Assembly: GCF_025753815.1 (NCBI RefSeq)
Contig: NZ_JAOWRF010000232.1
Location: 1 to 39,777, forward strand
Direction: 5' to 3'
Origin: Plectonema radiosum NIES-515
Lineage (GTDB): Bacteria; Cyanobacteriota; Cyanobacteriia; Cyanobacteriales; Nostocaceae
Length of the DNA stretch: 39,777 bases
Position 1 is the first letter of the stretch. Each line of letters starts with the position of its first letter. The notes beneath the pieces are model-generated. The model was not told the origin of the DNA. It saw only the letters and a list, made by a program, of their open reading frames with translations, and did not search any database. This document shows positions 7,540 through 16,627 of the stretch, piece by piece. The position numbers and the translations under genes are program-made.

Positions 7540-8454
7540 TTAACTTATAACAGCTTTAGCATAGTTATAAGTCATTAGAGCACTGCACTTTAAGAAAGAT
7601 CCAAAAGAAAAGTTTTTTATGTATTCCCAAGACTCAGGTATTTGAAAAACTCGATTGAAACTAGTTTTTCCTGCAAGCATTCCAAATGCATTGGCATAAA
7701 GTCTATCCGCAAATAGTTTAGTTTCGGGAAACTTTTTTTTGAGATAGTATGAAGTTTTGATATTTGTTTCTGCATTTTTAAATGCAGTATCAGATCGGAA
7801 TTCAAATAAATTAGCTCCATGAATGCGATGAACGGCTAGTTTATCTGGCAACAACAGTCCAGGAGATAGATAAATTGTCGCGAGCCGTAAAAAGTTATCA
7901 GCCGATATTAAAAGCTGTTCTGGCATTGGTAAAATTTGCTTTAGTATATTACGTCTGAAACATAAACCACTAGTAGCTGGAAACCGAGGAAGGAGATGAC
8001 CCTTCAAAATGTTTTCGCGCAAGTCAGCAAATATACATTCAGATACACCTTGATTTATGGGAAATTCCAAATGATGCCTGTTAGTATCCACGTCATCTAG
8101 TTCGTGAAAAATCCAACCAGTATCGGGATTGTGTATAAAAAGTTCGGCAATTCGACTTACTTTATTTCCAGCGTAATAATCATCAGCATCAAGGAAACAA
8201 ATAATTTCTCCCTGACTTGCTTGAAAACTGGCATTAAAAGCTGAAGCCTGTCCACCATTTTTCTTAAATACAGAGACGATTCGTCCTCCATAATTGTTAA
8301 TAACTTCCCGTGAGTTATCTTTAGAGCCATCGTCAACCACAACAATTTCTACAGGAGAGTATGTCTGACTTAAGGCACTATCAATAGCTTCAGGTAAAAA
8401 GTTTTCGTAATTATAATTATTGATCAGAATACTCACTAAAGGTTTATCATTCAT
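7540..8454 (-). CDS. GT2 family glycosyltransferase
   Basis: GT-A fold inverting glycosyltransferase of 304 residues, cytoplasmic or membrane-associated, expected to add one sugar to the repeat unit. The N-terminus has LVSILINNYNYENFLPEAID, the nucleotide-binding VVVDDGSKDNS and the DxD-type FLDADDYY motif within the first 95 residues. The C-terminal part (after about residue 200) is not diagnostic and ends in a short hydrophobic stretch. It lies between the wzy-type gene and the damaged acyltransferase. An 85-bp piece of it is duplicated at 5583-5667. Donor and acceptor are unknown. Confidence 0.9.
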   Translation of the reverse strand: MNDKPLVSILINNYNYENFLPEAIDSALSQTYSPVEIVVVDDGSKDNSREVINNYGGRIVSVFKKNGGQASAFNASFQASQGEIICFLDADDYYAGNKVSRIAELFIHNPDTGWIFHELDDVDTNRHHLEFPINQGVSECIFADLRENILKGHLLPRFPATSGLCFRRNILKQILPMPEQLLISADNFLRLATIYLSPGLLLPDKLAVHRIHGANLFEFRSDTAFKNAETNIKTSYYLKKKFPETKLFADRLYANAFGMLAGKTSFNRVFQIPESWEYIKNFSFGSFLKCSALMTYNYAKAVIS

Positions 8455-8705
8455 AGCTTTGCAATCTCAAGCTAAAAGAACTAGAACTGGTGTATTAGAT
8501 TTTATGAAACAAAACTAGCTTTTACCCACACAAAATTATCTTATTTTCAACAACAAATCAATGCCAATCTTATGGTAGTTTGCATTTGAATACAATATAT
8601 GTAGGCTTTTTAATCGCTTAAGCAATTACTAAAAACTTGTGTTGTATCCAATTATCTATCTAATCGTAGCAAAAATGCGTAAAAAATCACAATTTTGTCT
8701 GTTCC

Positions 8706-9968
8706 TCATCTGAATTTACTTTGTTCAAAACTGTTGCGATTTTTTTGCTTGATAGTGAGAGCAACTGTTATATACAGAACCCAATAAATATTAGCTCCCC
8801 GCAGCAAGTAACTCTCTGAAAAGTTATTTATTGCCAGGAATAGCAGAACAGCTAATGGCCAAAGATCCTCTGATTTTTTCGCTGCGTAAGCCCGTTGAAG
8901 TGCGCGAAGATAGGTTATAGCAAAACTAACTATAAAAAGTGATAAAACTATCAAGCCAGCATCAAGCCCTAAATCAATGTAGCCATTATGAGCGTGGGGT
9001 GGGAGGTAATTTTCCGTCACGAAACTACCCGCTTGGCGTGAATATTTACTTTCAGGTGCCCAAATTGCACCACGTCCATAACCTAGCCAGGGTCTATCCG
9101 TAATTCTAGCTATTAGAAAACCCCACAAGGGTAACCGTCCAGTCAGAGTGGGATCTTTTCCCAAGCCACTTAAAATAGCTACCCATTGAGTTAAAACTAC
9201 TGTACCAACACATGCAAGAATAAGAATTCCTATATCTAAATAAATTAGGCTAATTTTTCCCCGCCATCGGTAGTTACGATAGAAAAGTAAAATTAATATA
9301 ATAATAAAAGAAAGAACAAGAGCAGTTTTTGAATTAGAACGCAGTATTAGAAACACTGACAGAGCAAAACCCGCCCACTTGTATAAGCGGTGATTTGGTT
9401 TGTTTACGGGCAGCAATAAAAATGTTAAATAGCTTAAAGACATCATGCTGCCCAAGGTATTTTTATAATCGTAGAGACCTTTCCATGATCCTATATGAAC
9501 AGTAACATCCTGACCAACACTAGGTGATATTAAAGCGAAATACGTACTAAAAAAAGCTCCTATTCCCAATGTAGTTGCAACTAGTTTTATCTGGTCTTTC
9601 AAGCAAAATCTTGTGGCAAAATATAAACCAAATATTGTCATTTGCCAAACTTCTTGCATATTCTTGAGGGTATAGTCTGGAAACTCAGACCAGAAATAAG
9701 ATGACAAGATTATTGGTGTCAATATCCAGATAAATATGTCATTTTTGGCTGTTGCTAAAGCTTTTTTCCAATTTAGGCAAATTAGCAAGATTGAAATTGA
9801 CCAAACAGAATATCTGATAAGTGAAATAATGATCCTTGGAATTATGCTTGGTGTCTCTAGGCCTGGTGTATCTACGCTTGATCCTACACCAAAAGCTCCT
9901 GAAAAAAAACTTAAACCTAAAACTATGAAGGCTTTTTCGGCAAATTCTAAAAATATTAACATAATCAC
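8706..9968 (-). CDS. O-antigen polymerase/ligase family protein (Wzy-like)
   Basis: Polytopic membrane protein of 420 residues with about ten to twelve hydrophobic segments and the Wzy_C signature. The large periplasmic loop has TGRLPLWGFLIARITDRPWL and GYGRGAIWAP, followed by PPHAHNGYIDLGLDAGLI, where the conserved His-Asn pair lies. In a Wzx/Wzy system this protein joins flipped repeat units into the polymer; the same family includes O-antigen ligases, so polymerase is inferred from context (Wzx, Wzc). The frame opens with GTG at 9966-9968 and an ATG follows two codons later; no Shine-Dalgarno decides between them. A MITE-like element is inserted just upstream of its start and could affect expression. 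Confidence 0.85.
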   Translation of the reverse strand: MIMLIFLEFAEKAFIVLGLSFFSGAFGVGSSVDTPGLETPSIIPRIIISLIRYSVWSISILLICLNWKKALATAKNDIFIWILTPIILSSYFWSEFPDYTLKNMQEVWQMTIFGLYFATRFCLKDQIKLVATTLGIGAFFSTYFALISPSVGQDVTVHIGSWKGLYDYKNTLGSMMSLSYLTFLLLPVNKPNHRLYKWAGFALSVFLILRSNSKTALVLSFIIILILLFYRNYRWRGKISLIYLDIGILILACVGTVVLTQWVAILSGLGKDPTLTGRLPLWGFLIARITDRPWLGYGRGAIWAPESKYSRQAGSFVTENYLPPHAHNGYIDLGLDAGLIVLSLFIVSFAITYLRALQRAYAAKKSEDLWPLAVLLFLAINNFSESYLLRGANIYWVLYITVALTIKQKNRNSFEQSKFR

Positions 9969-10002
9969 AAAAAGGAGAAATATCTCAACAAGTCATATCA
10001 AA

Positions 10003-10241
10003 TACTGAGGGGGTGACAAAACCCTTTGAACCAAAGACGTAGCAAGGGTTTTGAACGCTTGTGCCATAAAAAGATAAACATCATTTTTCGGGTTTATTGA
10101 TTCCACTCTCAATAATCACAGCCTAAAAGCCTGATTTTTTTGTTGGAATAGGTTCCCAATTTGTTTTGAGCATTTCAAGGCTAACCCTTTGATAATCCTA
10201 ATTTGATAAGGCTTTGAGACGAAGTTGTCACCCCCTCAGTA
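10003..10241. mobile_element. 239-bp MITE-like element with 17-bp terminal inverted repeats
   Basis: Perfect inverted repeats TACTGAGGGGGTGACAA (10003-10019) and its complement (10225-10241) bound a 239-bp stretch with no coding frame. The same five bases, TCAAA, flank it at 9998-10002 and 10242-10246, as expected of a target duplication. These are the marks of a miniature inverted-repeat element mobilised by a transposase elsewhere in the genome. The parental IS family was not identified. It sits in the promoter-proximal region of the wzy-like gene. Confidence 0.8.
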
Positions 10242-10320
10242 TCAAATATTGCTTAATTAAGTCACTTCGATGTTGAAAGACCGTCTGTTGATCAAGCTGC
10301 TGACCAGATAGTGCAGCCTT

Positions 10321-10407
10321 TTAAATCAACTTACTCAATCTTGCTCGATCCCAATTGAGTTCATCCTGAAACGGCACAGGCATTACTAGCAAAATTTTAT
10401 TTTTCAT
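10321..10407 (-). pseudogene. N-terminal stub of a glycosyltransferase
   Basis: An ATG at 10405-10407 with AGGGA upstream opens a 28-codon frame reading MKNKILLVMPVPFQDELNWD and ending in TAA at 10321-10323. 'KILLVMPVPF' is a typical first beta strand and loop of GT4-like enzymes from cyanobacterial polysaccharide clusters. The stub begins 25 bp after the DUF6492 stop, the usual spacing for the next gene of an operon, so the rest was probably deleted, perhaps together with the MITE insertion. The frame is too short to prove identity. Confidence 0.5.
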
Positions 10408-10432
10408 AGTACGAGTTCCCTGCATCCTTCGA

Positions 10433-11350
10433 TCATTTTTCCGATAGGCTTGAAGCACCTAAATCCTTACATTTGGAGGTGTACATCTTTACCAAAGTCT
10501 GATATTGCTCAACAGAGATACCAGCTTTAGCCGATATCATCACAGCTTTATCTTCTGGCTGAATTTCTGCAAAAAATTTTTGCAACTCTTCATCTGACAT
10601 TGCTTCACTAGACCAGTAGTCATGACAAATCCTTTTAGAATCATAATAATGCCCGGATGATTCTTGAAGAATCTGGTCAACAAATACTCCGTATAGTGTG
10701 TATTCAGAAAAATGCGATGAACTACATAGCGTTTCAATCCATCCCCTTCCGGAAACATTCTCAAGATGCTGATACAACTTCAAAAGATTGTCACGCCTCC
10801 AAGTAATAACCTGCCCAACATAGCCTGGAGCAGGTAAAATTACAGGAGGTAGACCAACTAAACGACTAGCAGTTATAAGCCACTTGTAATACCCTGGGTT
10901 TTCTCCAATAAATTGTGTAGTGCATTGGTTTGGTACGCGGAAAAGTCGGACTTGATCTTCGCGGACAAAACTTTCAACGTTGAGAGGTGATACAAATGTC
11001 AAGTCCGAATCAGCGAACACAAAAGCATCTTTATCAATGTATTGAGCGACTCCAAGTTTCACAATTTGCTGAAGTATCCAGCCGCGGATGAAAAGAGTTT
11101 TTAGACTCAGCCACCCATTTTTGATCAAGGGCAGACGTTTAATCCACCAAGGTAGTACTGATTCAACAGTAATAATTTCTGTATTTGGTTTTTGTAGCTG
11201 ACGAAAAAGCGGCAAATCGCTTTCAGGTACTATGATGTAATGGGTAACAGAAGGTGATATAAACTTTTCTACACTCCAAGATAATAGCTGACATCGTTCA
11301 AAGTCTGGGGCATAGCTAGGAGTAATAATGCCAAAATCGAATTTATTCAT
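10433..11350 (-). CDS. DUF6492 family protein, probable glycosyltransferase-like
   Basis: 305-residue soluble protein starting FDFGIITPSYAPDFERCQLL and containing VFADSDLTFVSPLNVE near residue 110, where DSD resembles the DxD metal and nucleotide-sugar site of GT-A enzymes. This matches DUF6492, a family found in polysaccharide clusters and thought to be glycosyltransferase-like; the biochemical function is not established. It also has a conserved-looking GPG-type segment around PAPGYVGQVITWRRDNLLKL. It lies downstream of the methyltransferase, with a 210-bp empty gap between, and is followed by a truncated glycosyltransferase stub. Assignment to DUF6492 is from recollection of the family pattern. 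Confidence 0.7.
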   Translation of the reverse strand: MNKFDFGIITPSYAPDFERCQLLSWSVEKFISPSVTHYIIVPESDLPLFRQLQKPNTEIITVESVLPWWIKRLPLIKNGWLSLKTLFIRGWILQQIVKLGVAQYIDKDAFVFADSDLTFVSPLNVESFVREDQVRLFRVPNQCTTQFIGENPGYYKWLITASRLVGLPPVILPAPGYVGQVITWRRDNLLKLYQHLENVSGRGWIETLCSSSHFSEYTLYGVFVDQILQESSGHYYDSKRICHDYWSSEAMSDEELQKFFAEIQPEDKAVMISAKAGISVEQYQTLVKMYTSKCKDLGASSLSEK

Positions 11351-11561
11351 TTTTTAACAAGCTTGTTATCGGATATTTTATGCATTAGGATTTGGGTAAT
11401 TTTTGTTGGTGTGCGGCAGCTTTATCTGTATTAGCGATCGCAATCAATCCATCTGTTCAAAAACTGCACGCAACGCCACATAAATTAATGTATCCAGGTG
11501 TCGGGTACAAAGTGTATGCGAACTAACACAATAGCCAACCTGGAATTTTTGATACATCAAC

Positions 11562-12263
11562 TTACATTTTCTTTTTCATCACAACAATAAAATCTGTAAG
11601 TTCCGCATCAATCTTGCCAAAAGACACTGCCTTGATTACTAGTGCCATCATTTTCCATCCTGTATCGAGCAGCCAATGACGCGCTCTCAGTTTTGTCTGT
11701 CTCGGATTTTCATATGCATGTAATCGTTCAATTGACAAATTATTTTTCAATGCAAATTGCTTTACCGATTCGGGAGAAATTGAAAACCTCAAGAATGTTT
11801 TAAAAGGTAAACGGTCATCAACCCCAGCTAGCTTTTCACCAAAAATATATCTGTAGAACCAAACATGAAATGTATGTGGTGTATACTTTGTAATCAGTCC
11901 TTTTAAAGACATTACATTGGGAATTGCCAAAACCATAATCCCATCCTTTTTCAGGGCTTTTCGACAATTATCCAATACTTTTTCCGGCTGGGAGAGGTGT
12001 TCCAAAATCCACCAACAAACAATTAAATCAAACTCTGATTCGGGGAAATCATAAGTTTCTGCATCTGCCAAAATCTTTTCGTTTAAAATCTCATTTCTAT
12101 CGAGTTGTTTTTGTGATATGTCAATTCCTACTATGTAGGAATTTTGTGGAATTTCGATATGAGAGCAAGAACCACAGCCTATTTCCAGCACTTTGAAAGG
12201 TTGGCGATGTTGGATTAATACATCAACTACTGACTGCAATTTAGGGTCTTCTACGAGCAACAT
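11562..12263 (-). CDS. Class I SAM-dependent methyltransferase
   Basis: 233-residue Rossmann-fold methyltransferase. Motif I is VLEIGCGSCSHIE, followed by IVGIDISQKQLDR, then FDLIVCWWILEHLSQPEKVL and KDGIMVLAIPNVMSLKG, a pattern of UbiE/Methyltransf_11 proteins. The frame is open to an ATG at 12321-12323, but the ATG at 12261-12263 (MLLVEDPKLQ) has a perfect AAGGAGA Shine-Dalgarno seven bases upstream and is the better start. It follows the GT2 gene by 65 bp in what looks like one operon with the acetyltransferase and Wzc genes. It probably methylates the sugar being assembled; the site is unknown. Confidence 0.85.
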   Translation of the reverse strand: MLLVEDPKLQSVVDVLIQHRQPFKVLEIGCGSCSHIEIPQNSYIVGIDISQKQLDRNEILNEKILADAETYDFPESEFDLIVCWWILEHLSQPEKVLDNCRKALKKDGIMVLAIPNVMSLKGLITKYTPHTFHVWFYRYIFGEKLAGVDDRLPFKTFLRFSISPESVKQFALKNNLSIERLHAYENPRQTKLRARHWLLDTGWKMMALVIKAVSFGKIDAELTDFIVVMKKKM

Positions 12264-12270
12264 ATATTCT

Positions 12271-12276
12271 CTCCTT
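12271..12276 (-). promoter_or_regulatory. Shine-Dalgarno fixing the methyltransferase start
   Basis: AAGGAG on the minus strand with seven bases to the ATG at 12261-12263. It argues against the upstream ATG at 12321-12323, which has no such site. Confidence 0.7.
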
Positions 12277-12328
12277 GACTGATGCAAACTTTGTGAATTG
12301 TGAGTTTGGGATTTGTGATACAAGACTT

Positions 12329-13360
12329 TCAGGATTGAAGCGCGGATTCTTGTTGAAGAATGCGGCGTTTTTGATTAGCTCCTGTGATTTTTAAAGCAAT
12401 AGCTTCAATTTGGCGATAAAGGGATTGTGGTAGAAGCCAGAGTGAATACGCAGCACCTAAGGTTATAAGTGTACGAGGCTCCAGCAGGATGCGCCAATAG
12501 CTAGATATGGCTTGGTTAACGAGGTTCACAGATGTTGAACCCGATTGCAAAGTTACTGCCCTTCTGGCTAAATGTCGCAGCTGGTAAGCTATAGATATGT
12601 TTTCCCACTCTCGCATCAACTCTGGAGCGTAGGAACGGGTTTTTTCTAGCATCCTTTTCCATGAATTTAACTTTTTAACTAGTTGAGCAGAATATCCGTA
12701 TGGATTTACTCGATAGAGCGTCAGGGGTTCAGGAACACCCTCGATTTTCCATTCTGTTTTAATGGCAATACGCAGTGTAATTTCAACATCTTCTGACGGG
12801 TGCAATTCTCTATCTTCATCGAAATAAAAGTCCTCTGCAACACCATAAAGATTGTCTTGGAATTTAATATCTTCAAAAACCTCTCGCCGAATCACTGGCA
12901 CCGACCCGTTGCCAATTGGATGCCGACAAAATAAATCCCTCAGAGTAATTCCTTTCAGTTTAGTAATCTGGTATATACCTAAAGGGTTTCCTCCCTCATC
13001 AATAAAAGCAGAGCGACAAAAGCTAACTCCTATTGCTGGTGAGTTATCTAAATGCTCAACATGCTTTACTAGTTTTTCTTTTAACCACAAGTCATCTGCA
13101 TCTAAAAAAGCCAAATATTCTCCTTGAGCATGGCGAATACCAGTGTTTCGAGCGGCAGCAACTCCCCGATTATCCTGACGAATAATTCTAATTCTGGGGT
13201 CTGTAAATTCCTGACAAATTTCTATACTTCTATCAGGAGAGCCGTCATCAATGAGCAGAAGTTCAAAATTTGTATAAGTCTGTTCCAGAACTGATTGCAC
13301 CGTAGCCGCTATATATTTATCTACTTTGTAAACTGGAATAATCACAGATACTTTTTTCAT
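12329..13360 (-). CDS. GT2 family glycosyltransferase
   Basis: GT-A fold inverting glycosyltransferase (343 residues from the preferred start). The motifs are KVSVIIPVYKVDKYIAATVQ, LLIDDGSPDRSIEICQEF and YLAFLDADDLWLKEKLVKH, which fit the WcaA/SpsA-like core. The C-terminal 120 residues have a hydrophobic patch (TLITLGAAYSLWLLPQSLY) suggesting membrane association. The ATG at 13358-13360 has GAGG eight bases upstream and begins directly with the first beta strand; the longer frame from 13405 adds 15 residues unlike the family. It is in the wzc-proximal block, so it may add one of the first sugars after the initiating one. Specificity is unknown. Confidence 0.9.
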   Translation of the reverse strand: MKKVSVIIPVYKVDKYIAATVQSVLEQTYTNFELLLIDDGSPDRSIEICQEFTDPRIRIIRQDNRGVAAARNTGIRHAQGEYLAFLDADDLWLKEKLVKHVEHLDNSPAIGVSFCRSAFIDEGGNPLGIYQITKLKGITLRDLFCRHPIGNGSVPVIRREVFEDIKFQDNLYGVAEDFYFDEDRELHPSEDVEITLRIAIKTEWKIEGVPEPLTLYRVNPYGYSAQLVKKLNSWKRMLEKTRSYAPELMREWENISIAYQLRHLARRAVTLQSGSTSVNLVNQAISSYWRILLEPRTLITLGAAYSLWLLPQSLYRQIEAIALKITGANQKRRILQQESALQS

Positions 13361-13576
13361 GGTAAAAACCTCATCTGACGTGAAATCTAGGTAAAACAAA
13401 AGCACGCATACTGCTGCAAGTTACCCTGATCGGTAGGGGCAAGTTTTTCGTAGATACTTGGTACTAAAAAATTCCTCGATTCAACCCGCTTATACTAACT
13501 TATAAACAAAGCCCGTTATTAATAGGTGGAACGCCTTTTGATTGACTGATAAATCAGTTACTTGATGAAGCTGTTG

Positions 13577-14203
13577 CTACCATTCAGCAGCACTCTTAGA
13601 GTTTACCGAGTTCATCTCACGAGAGCCAGAGCGAGCAAACTTGGAAGAATTGATGATTTTTGCAGGTATGCCAACTGCCGTTGCTCCTGCGGGAACATCG
13701 TAGAGAACTACGGCATTAGCACCAATATTTGCGTCATCTCCAATCGTGACGTTGCCAAAAATTTTCGCTCCAGCACCAACATTGACACGTTTACCTAACT
13801 TTGGGGCATCAGAGAGACGATCTAAATAACGGTTCCCTAAAGTAACGCCTTGGCGAATAATACTGTCATCAGCGATCGCACAATTTGCATGAATGACAAT
13901 CGCTCCCTGGTGTTCAATAATTACGCGCCGACCTAGTTGAACAGTATAAGGTAGTTCAATTCCATAAGTGTTGCGAATTTTCCGAAACAACATCCGATAT
14001 AAAATGCTGAAGGGTGCACGAAGTAGTTTCGGTTGAATTTTCATCCTCCAGACTCCAAAACGCTGAACTGCTACAGCTCGAAATCCTGGCTTAGTCCAAT
14101 CTCGTCCGTTAGCAATCCAGTCTTCTTTAACAAGCTGCCAAAGACTTAAACTAAAAAGTTCTGTGTCGCTTGTGTTTGATATCAACTCCGGTGATGCACT
14201 CAT
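13577..14203 (-). CDS. Serine acetyltransferase-like hexapeptide-repeat acyltransferase
   Basis: 208-residue left-handed beta-helix acyltransferase. Hexapeptide repeats are seen from about residue 95: RRVIIEHQGAIVIHANCAIA, then RQGVTLGNR, GKRVNVGAGAKIFGNVTIGD and DANIGANAVVLYDVPAGATA, ending in VGIPAKII. The fold and the His in the first coil resemble CysE (serine O-acetyltransferase). In a polysaccharide cluster such proteins usually act as sugar O-acetyltransferases with acetyl-CoA, and the classic N-terminal CysE domain is short here, so sugar acetylation is the more likely role. A weak AGGA precedes the ATG at 14201-14203. It lies between wzc and a GT2 gene and is probably cotranscribed with them. 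Confidence 0.8.
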   Translation of the reverse strand: MSASPELISNTSDTELFSLSLWQLVKEDWIANGRDWTKPGFRAVAVQRFGVWRMKIQPKLLRAPFSILYRMLFRKIRNTYGIELPYTVQLGRRVIIEHQGAIVIHANCAIADDSIIRQGVTLGNRYLDRLSDAPKLGKRVNVGAGAKIFGNVTIGDDANIGANAVVLYDVPAGATAVGIPAKIINSSKFARSGSREMNSVNSKSAAEW

Positions 14204-14329
14204 CTTATGGTTCCTATTTCAGTTTTTTCTTAGGTATTCAACTTAAGGGTATAAAGTTTAGGAAAGCGAGTTCTTCTTTTTTGACATTAACTAACTGTTA
14301 TCTGCCTCTAATATCGAGTGAGTGGATAT

Positions 14330-16519
14330 TTAGGGTAATGACGCAGTATTTACTTTATCCGCATTTTGTTCAGACCGGGAGTTGTTGTAGTAAAAATAGT
14401 TATCAGGCTCGTGCTTCACATTGACCGCGTTGGCTATGATTCCCAAAATATTAGCTTCAGAACGTGCTAGTAAAGACTTAGCAGCGGTAGCAGTACTTGA
14501 ATCTACAACACCAGGTCTCGCGACAATTAAGACTCCATCTACCATGTTGCCTAAAACTGCTGCCTCAGCGCTGCCTACTAAAGATGAAGTGTCAAAAATC
14601 ACATAATCATAAGTTTGAGACAACATATCAATGAAATTTGTCATGCGTTCTGAGTCAATCAGTGCTAAAGGATTAGGTGGCATGACCCCAGCAGTGAGGA
14701 CAGATAAGTTACTAGTGATATTTTTGACAGACTGGGAAAATTCATTCTCACCAACCATGACGTTACTTAAACCGACTGAGTTTATGAGACCCCAAAGATG
14801 ATGTTGAGATGGCTGACGCATATCTGCATCAACGAGCAAAACTCGTCGTCCAGCCAGAGCCATTACGGCAGCTAAATTAGCCGCAACTTCTGATTTACCC
14901 TCCCCAGACATAGAACTTGTCACCACAATTGCACAAACTTTTTTATCTAAGCTCATAAACTTGAGATTTGCCTGAAGCATTTGGTATGCTTCATGAATCA
15001 CAGTCCGCGGAGTAGTTGCAACAATAACTCGCGGTGAGACTTTTTGTAAGCTGGTATCCAAAGGGGCAGATGTATTATTGTTAGTTTCAAATTTGGGAAT
15101 TAGCCCTAGCAAGGTATAGCCAAAAAGTGCCTCTGCTTCTTTAGCGGTCTTCAATCTTCTATCGATTAAGTCAACAAAAAAGGCAGCTGCCACACCAAGT
15201 AGTACACCAGCAAATCCACCACCTAATGATATTCCCAGCTTCTTTTTGGTTGCTCCTGGACTGATCCCAACCACAGCAGATTGGATGACACGGGCATTTC
15301 CAACAGTTTGATTTTCTGCTATTTTGATTTCCTGTTGTCGAGTCACAAGGTTTTCGTAGCTTTTTTGTGTGATTGATAATCTTCGCTCTAGTTCTCCTTG
15401 CTCTTTCTCTAAATTTGGCACAACATCGGATCTGCGCTTATAAAACGCTATGACCCCAGACAAAGCTTCTACTTTTTTTTCTAAACCTAAGCGTTGTGAC
15501 TGTAATCTGACAAACTCTGATGTCAGGTTTTGCTTGATCTGCCCCATTTGCAATTGACTAGGAGAAATCGTTGTTCTATATCCTAGTGATTGGGATATTC
15601 GCTGCTGCAATAAAGAATTTAATGTTGCTTCTTGATTCTTGAGAGTAACGATGGATGGATGTGATTCTGTGTAGCGTGCTTGTTGAGCTGCTAGCTGAGT
15701 TTGCACTTTTTGCTGTTCACCTAAGAGTTCCTGCACACCAGGTACTTGGCTTAAAGAAGTAATATTTACAGCTTGATCTACAGGTAGATTCATTTGACGA
15801 CGTATTTCTACTTCCTGGGCACTTATATCAGCGAGTTGAGACTGAGCTTGAGCTAAGTCTTTCTCTACCTCACCCATCGTTCTAAGTGAGTTAGTCGTCT
15901 CTTCTTTAAGCTCGATAATCTGATTTTTTAGTTTAAACTGACGCAGATATTCTGCTGCTTGGTTTAATTCTGTTTTAGCTCGTGGCAATTGTTTTTCAAT
16001 AAATCCACCTGCGGATATAGCCTCAGAGCGATTAGTCTTTTGATTATTAGCAATGAAGGATTTCATTGCCTGATTGACTACTGCTGTAGCGAACTGAGGA
16101 TCTTCAGATACGTAAGAAACTTTAAGTACATCAGTGCCTAAAATTGAGTCAGCCTTGATTGCCAGTAACTCTGGATTGAGAAGAGCATCCTTTTTATCTT
16201 TGAGCTTGAGAGTATTTATCACCTCTTGTTTGATCGGCAAAGACTGCACAATTAGACTTTGCGTGTCTAGAGGATTAGCTTGAGCCTTTACGGTTTCAAG
16301 ATCCCCTATTTTTTCTCCGACTCCGGTCAGAGATGAGGTTCGATTTGATTGGAAAAGGAGCTGTCCACTTGCCTCGTAGGCAGGTCGTTGTATAAATAAA
16401 CTAATTCCAGCTAAGGAGGTACATGCTGCGAATACTCCTGAAATTACCAGCCAGCGACGTTTGAGAACTAGCAAATATTTTTGAACATCTATCTCTTCAG
16501 GATAGTTTTTTGTCTCCAT
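14330..16519 (-). CDS. Wzc-like polysaccharide co-polymerase and tyrosine autokinase
   Basis: 729-residue inner-membrane bacterial tyrosine kinase that controls polymer length and export. It has a Wzz-type N-terminus with a first membrane segment near residues 23-43 (WLVISGVFAACTSLAGISLF), a long coiled-coil periplasmic region rich in Gln, Leu and Glu, a second membrane segment near 426-450, and a C-terminal P-loop kinase. The kinase shows Walker A SSMSGEGKSEVA (about 533-544), Walker A' VLLVDADMRQP (about 560) and Walker B YVIFDTS (about 638). The tail has only a short tyrosine cluster, NYFYYNN, fewer than in enterobacterial Wzc. It is second in the minus-strand operon after the WecG-type gene. 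The Wzx and Wzy genes lie downstream in the same island; a Wza partner is not in this window. Confidence 0.92.
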   Translation of the reverse strand: METKNYPEEIDVQKYLLVLKRRWLVISGVFAACTSLAGISLFIQRPAYEASGQLLFQSNRTSSLTGVGEKIGDLETVKAQANPLDTQSLIVQSLPIKQEVINTLKLKDKKDALLNPELLAIKADSILGTDVLKVSYVSEDPQFATAVVNQAMKSFIANNQKTNRSEAISAGGFIEKQLPRAKTELNQAAEYLRQFKLKNQIIELKEETTNSLRTMGEVEKDLAQAQSQLADISAQEVEIRRQMNLPVDQAVNITSLSQVPGVQELLGEQQKVQTQLAAQQARYTESHPSIVTLKNQEATLNSLLQQRISQSLGYRTTISPSQLQMGQIKQNLTSEFVRLQSQRLGLEKKVEALSGVIAFYKRRSDVVPNLEKEQGELERRLSITQKSYENLVTRQQEIKIAENQTVGNARVIQSAVVGISPGATKKKLGISLGGGFAGVLLGVAAAFFVDLIDRRLKTAKEAEALFGYTLLGLIPKFETNNNTSAPLDTSLQKVSPRVIVATTPRTVIHEAYQMLQANLKFMSLDKKVCAIVVTSSMSGEGKSEVAANLAAVMALAGRRVLLVDADMRQPSQHHLWGLINSVGLSNVMVGENEFSQSVKNITSNLSVLTAGVMPPNPLALIDSERMTNFIDMLSQTYDYVIFDTSSLVGSAEAAVLGNMVDGVLIVARPGVVDSSTATAAKSLLARSEANILGIIANAVNVKHEPDNYFYYNNSRSEQNADKVNTASLP

Positions 16520-16627
16520 ACAGATTTTTTAATTGTAGATGAACGCTAAGTTGGAGCTATTAAAGAAATCAAAATGTGAATACTTTGAGTTAAGACTTGG
16601 CTTAACTACTCTTGAAACTAAAAGTTT

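Noticed and set aside
13577-14203. Calling the acetyltransferase cysE
   Set aside because: The beta-helix resembles CysE, but the N-terminal domain is reduced and the gene is inside a polysaccharide operon, so sugar acetylation is as likely.
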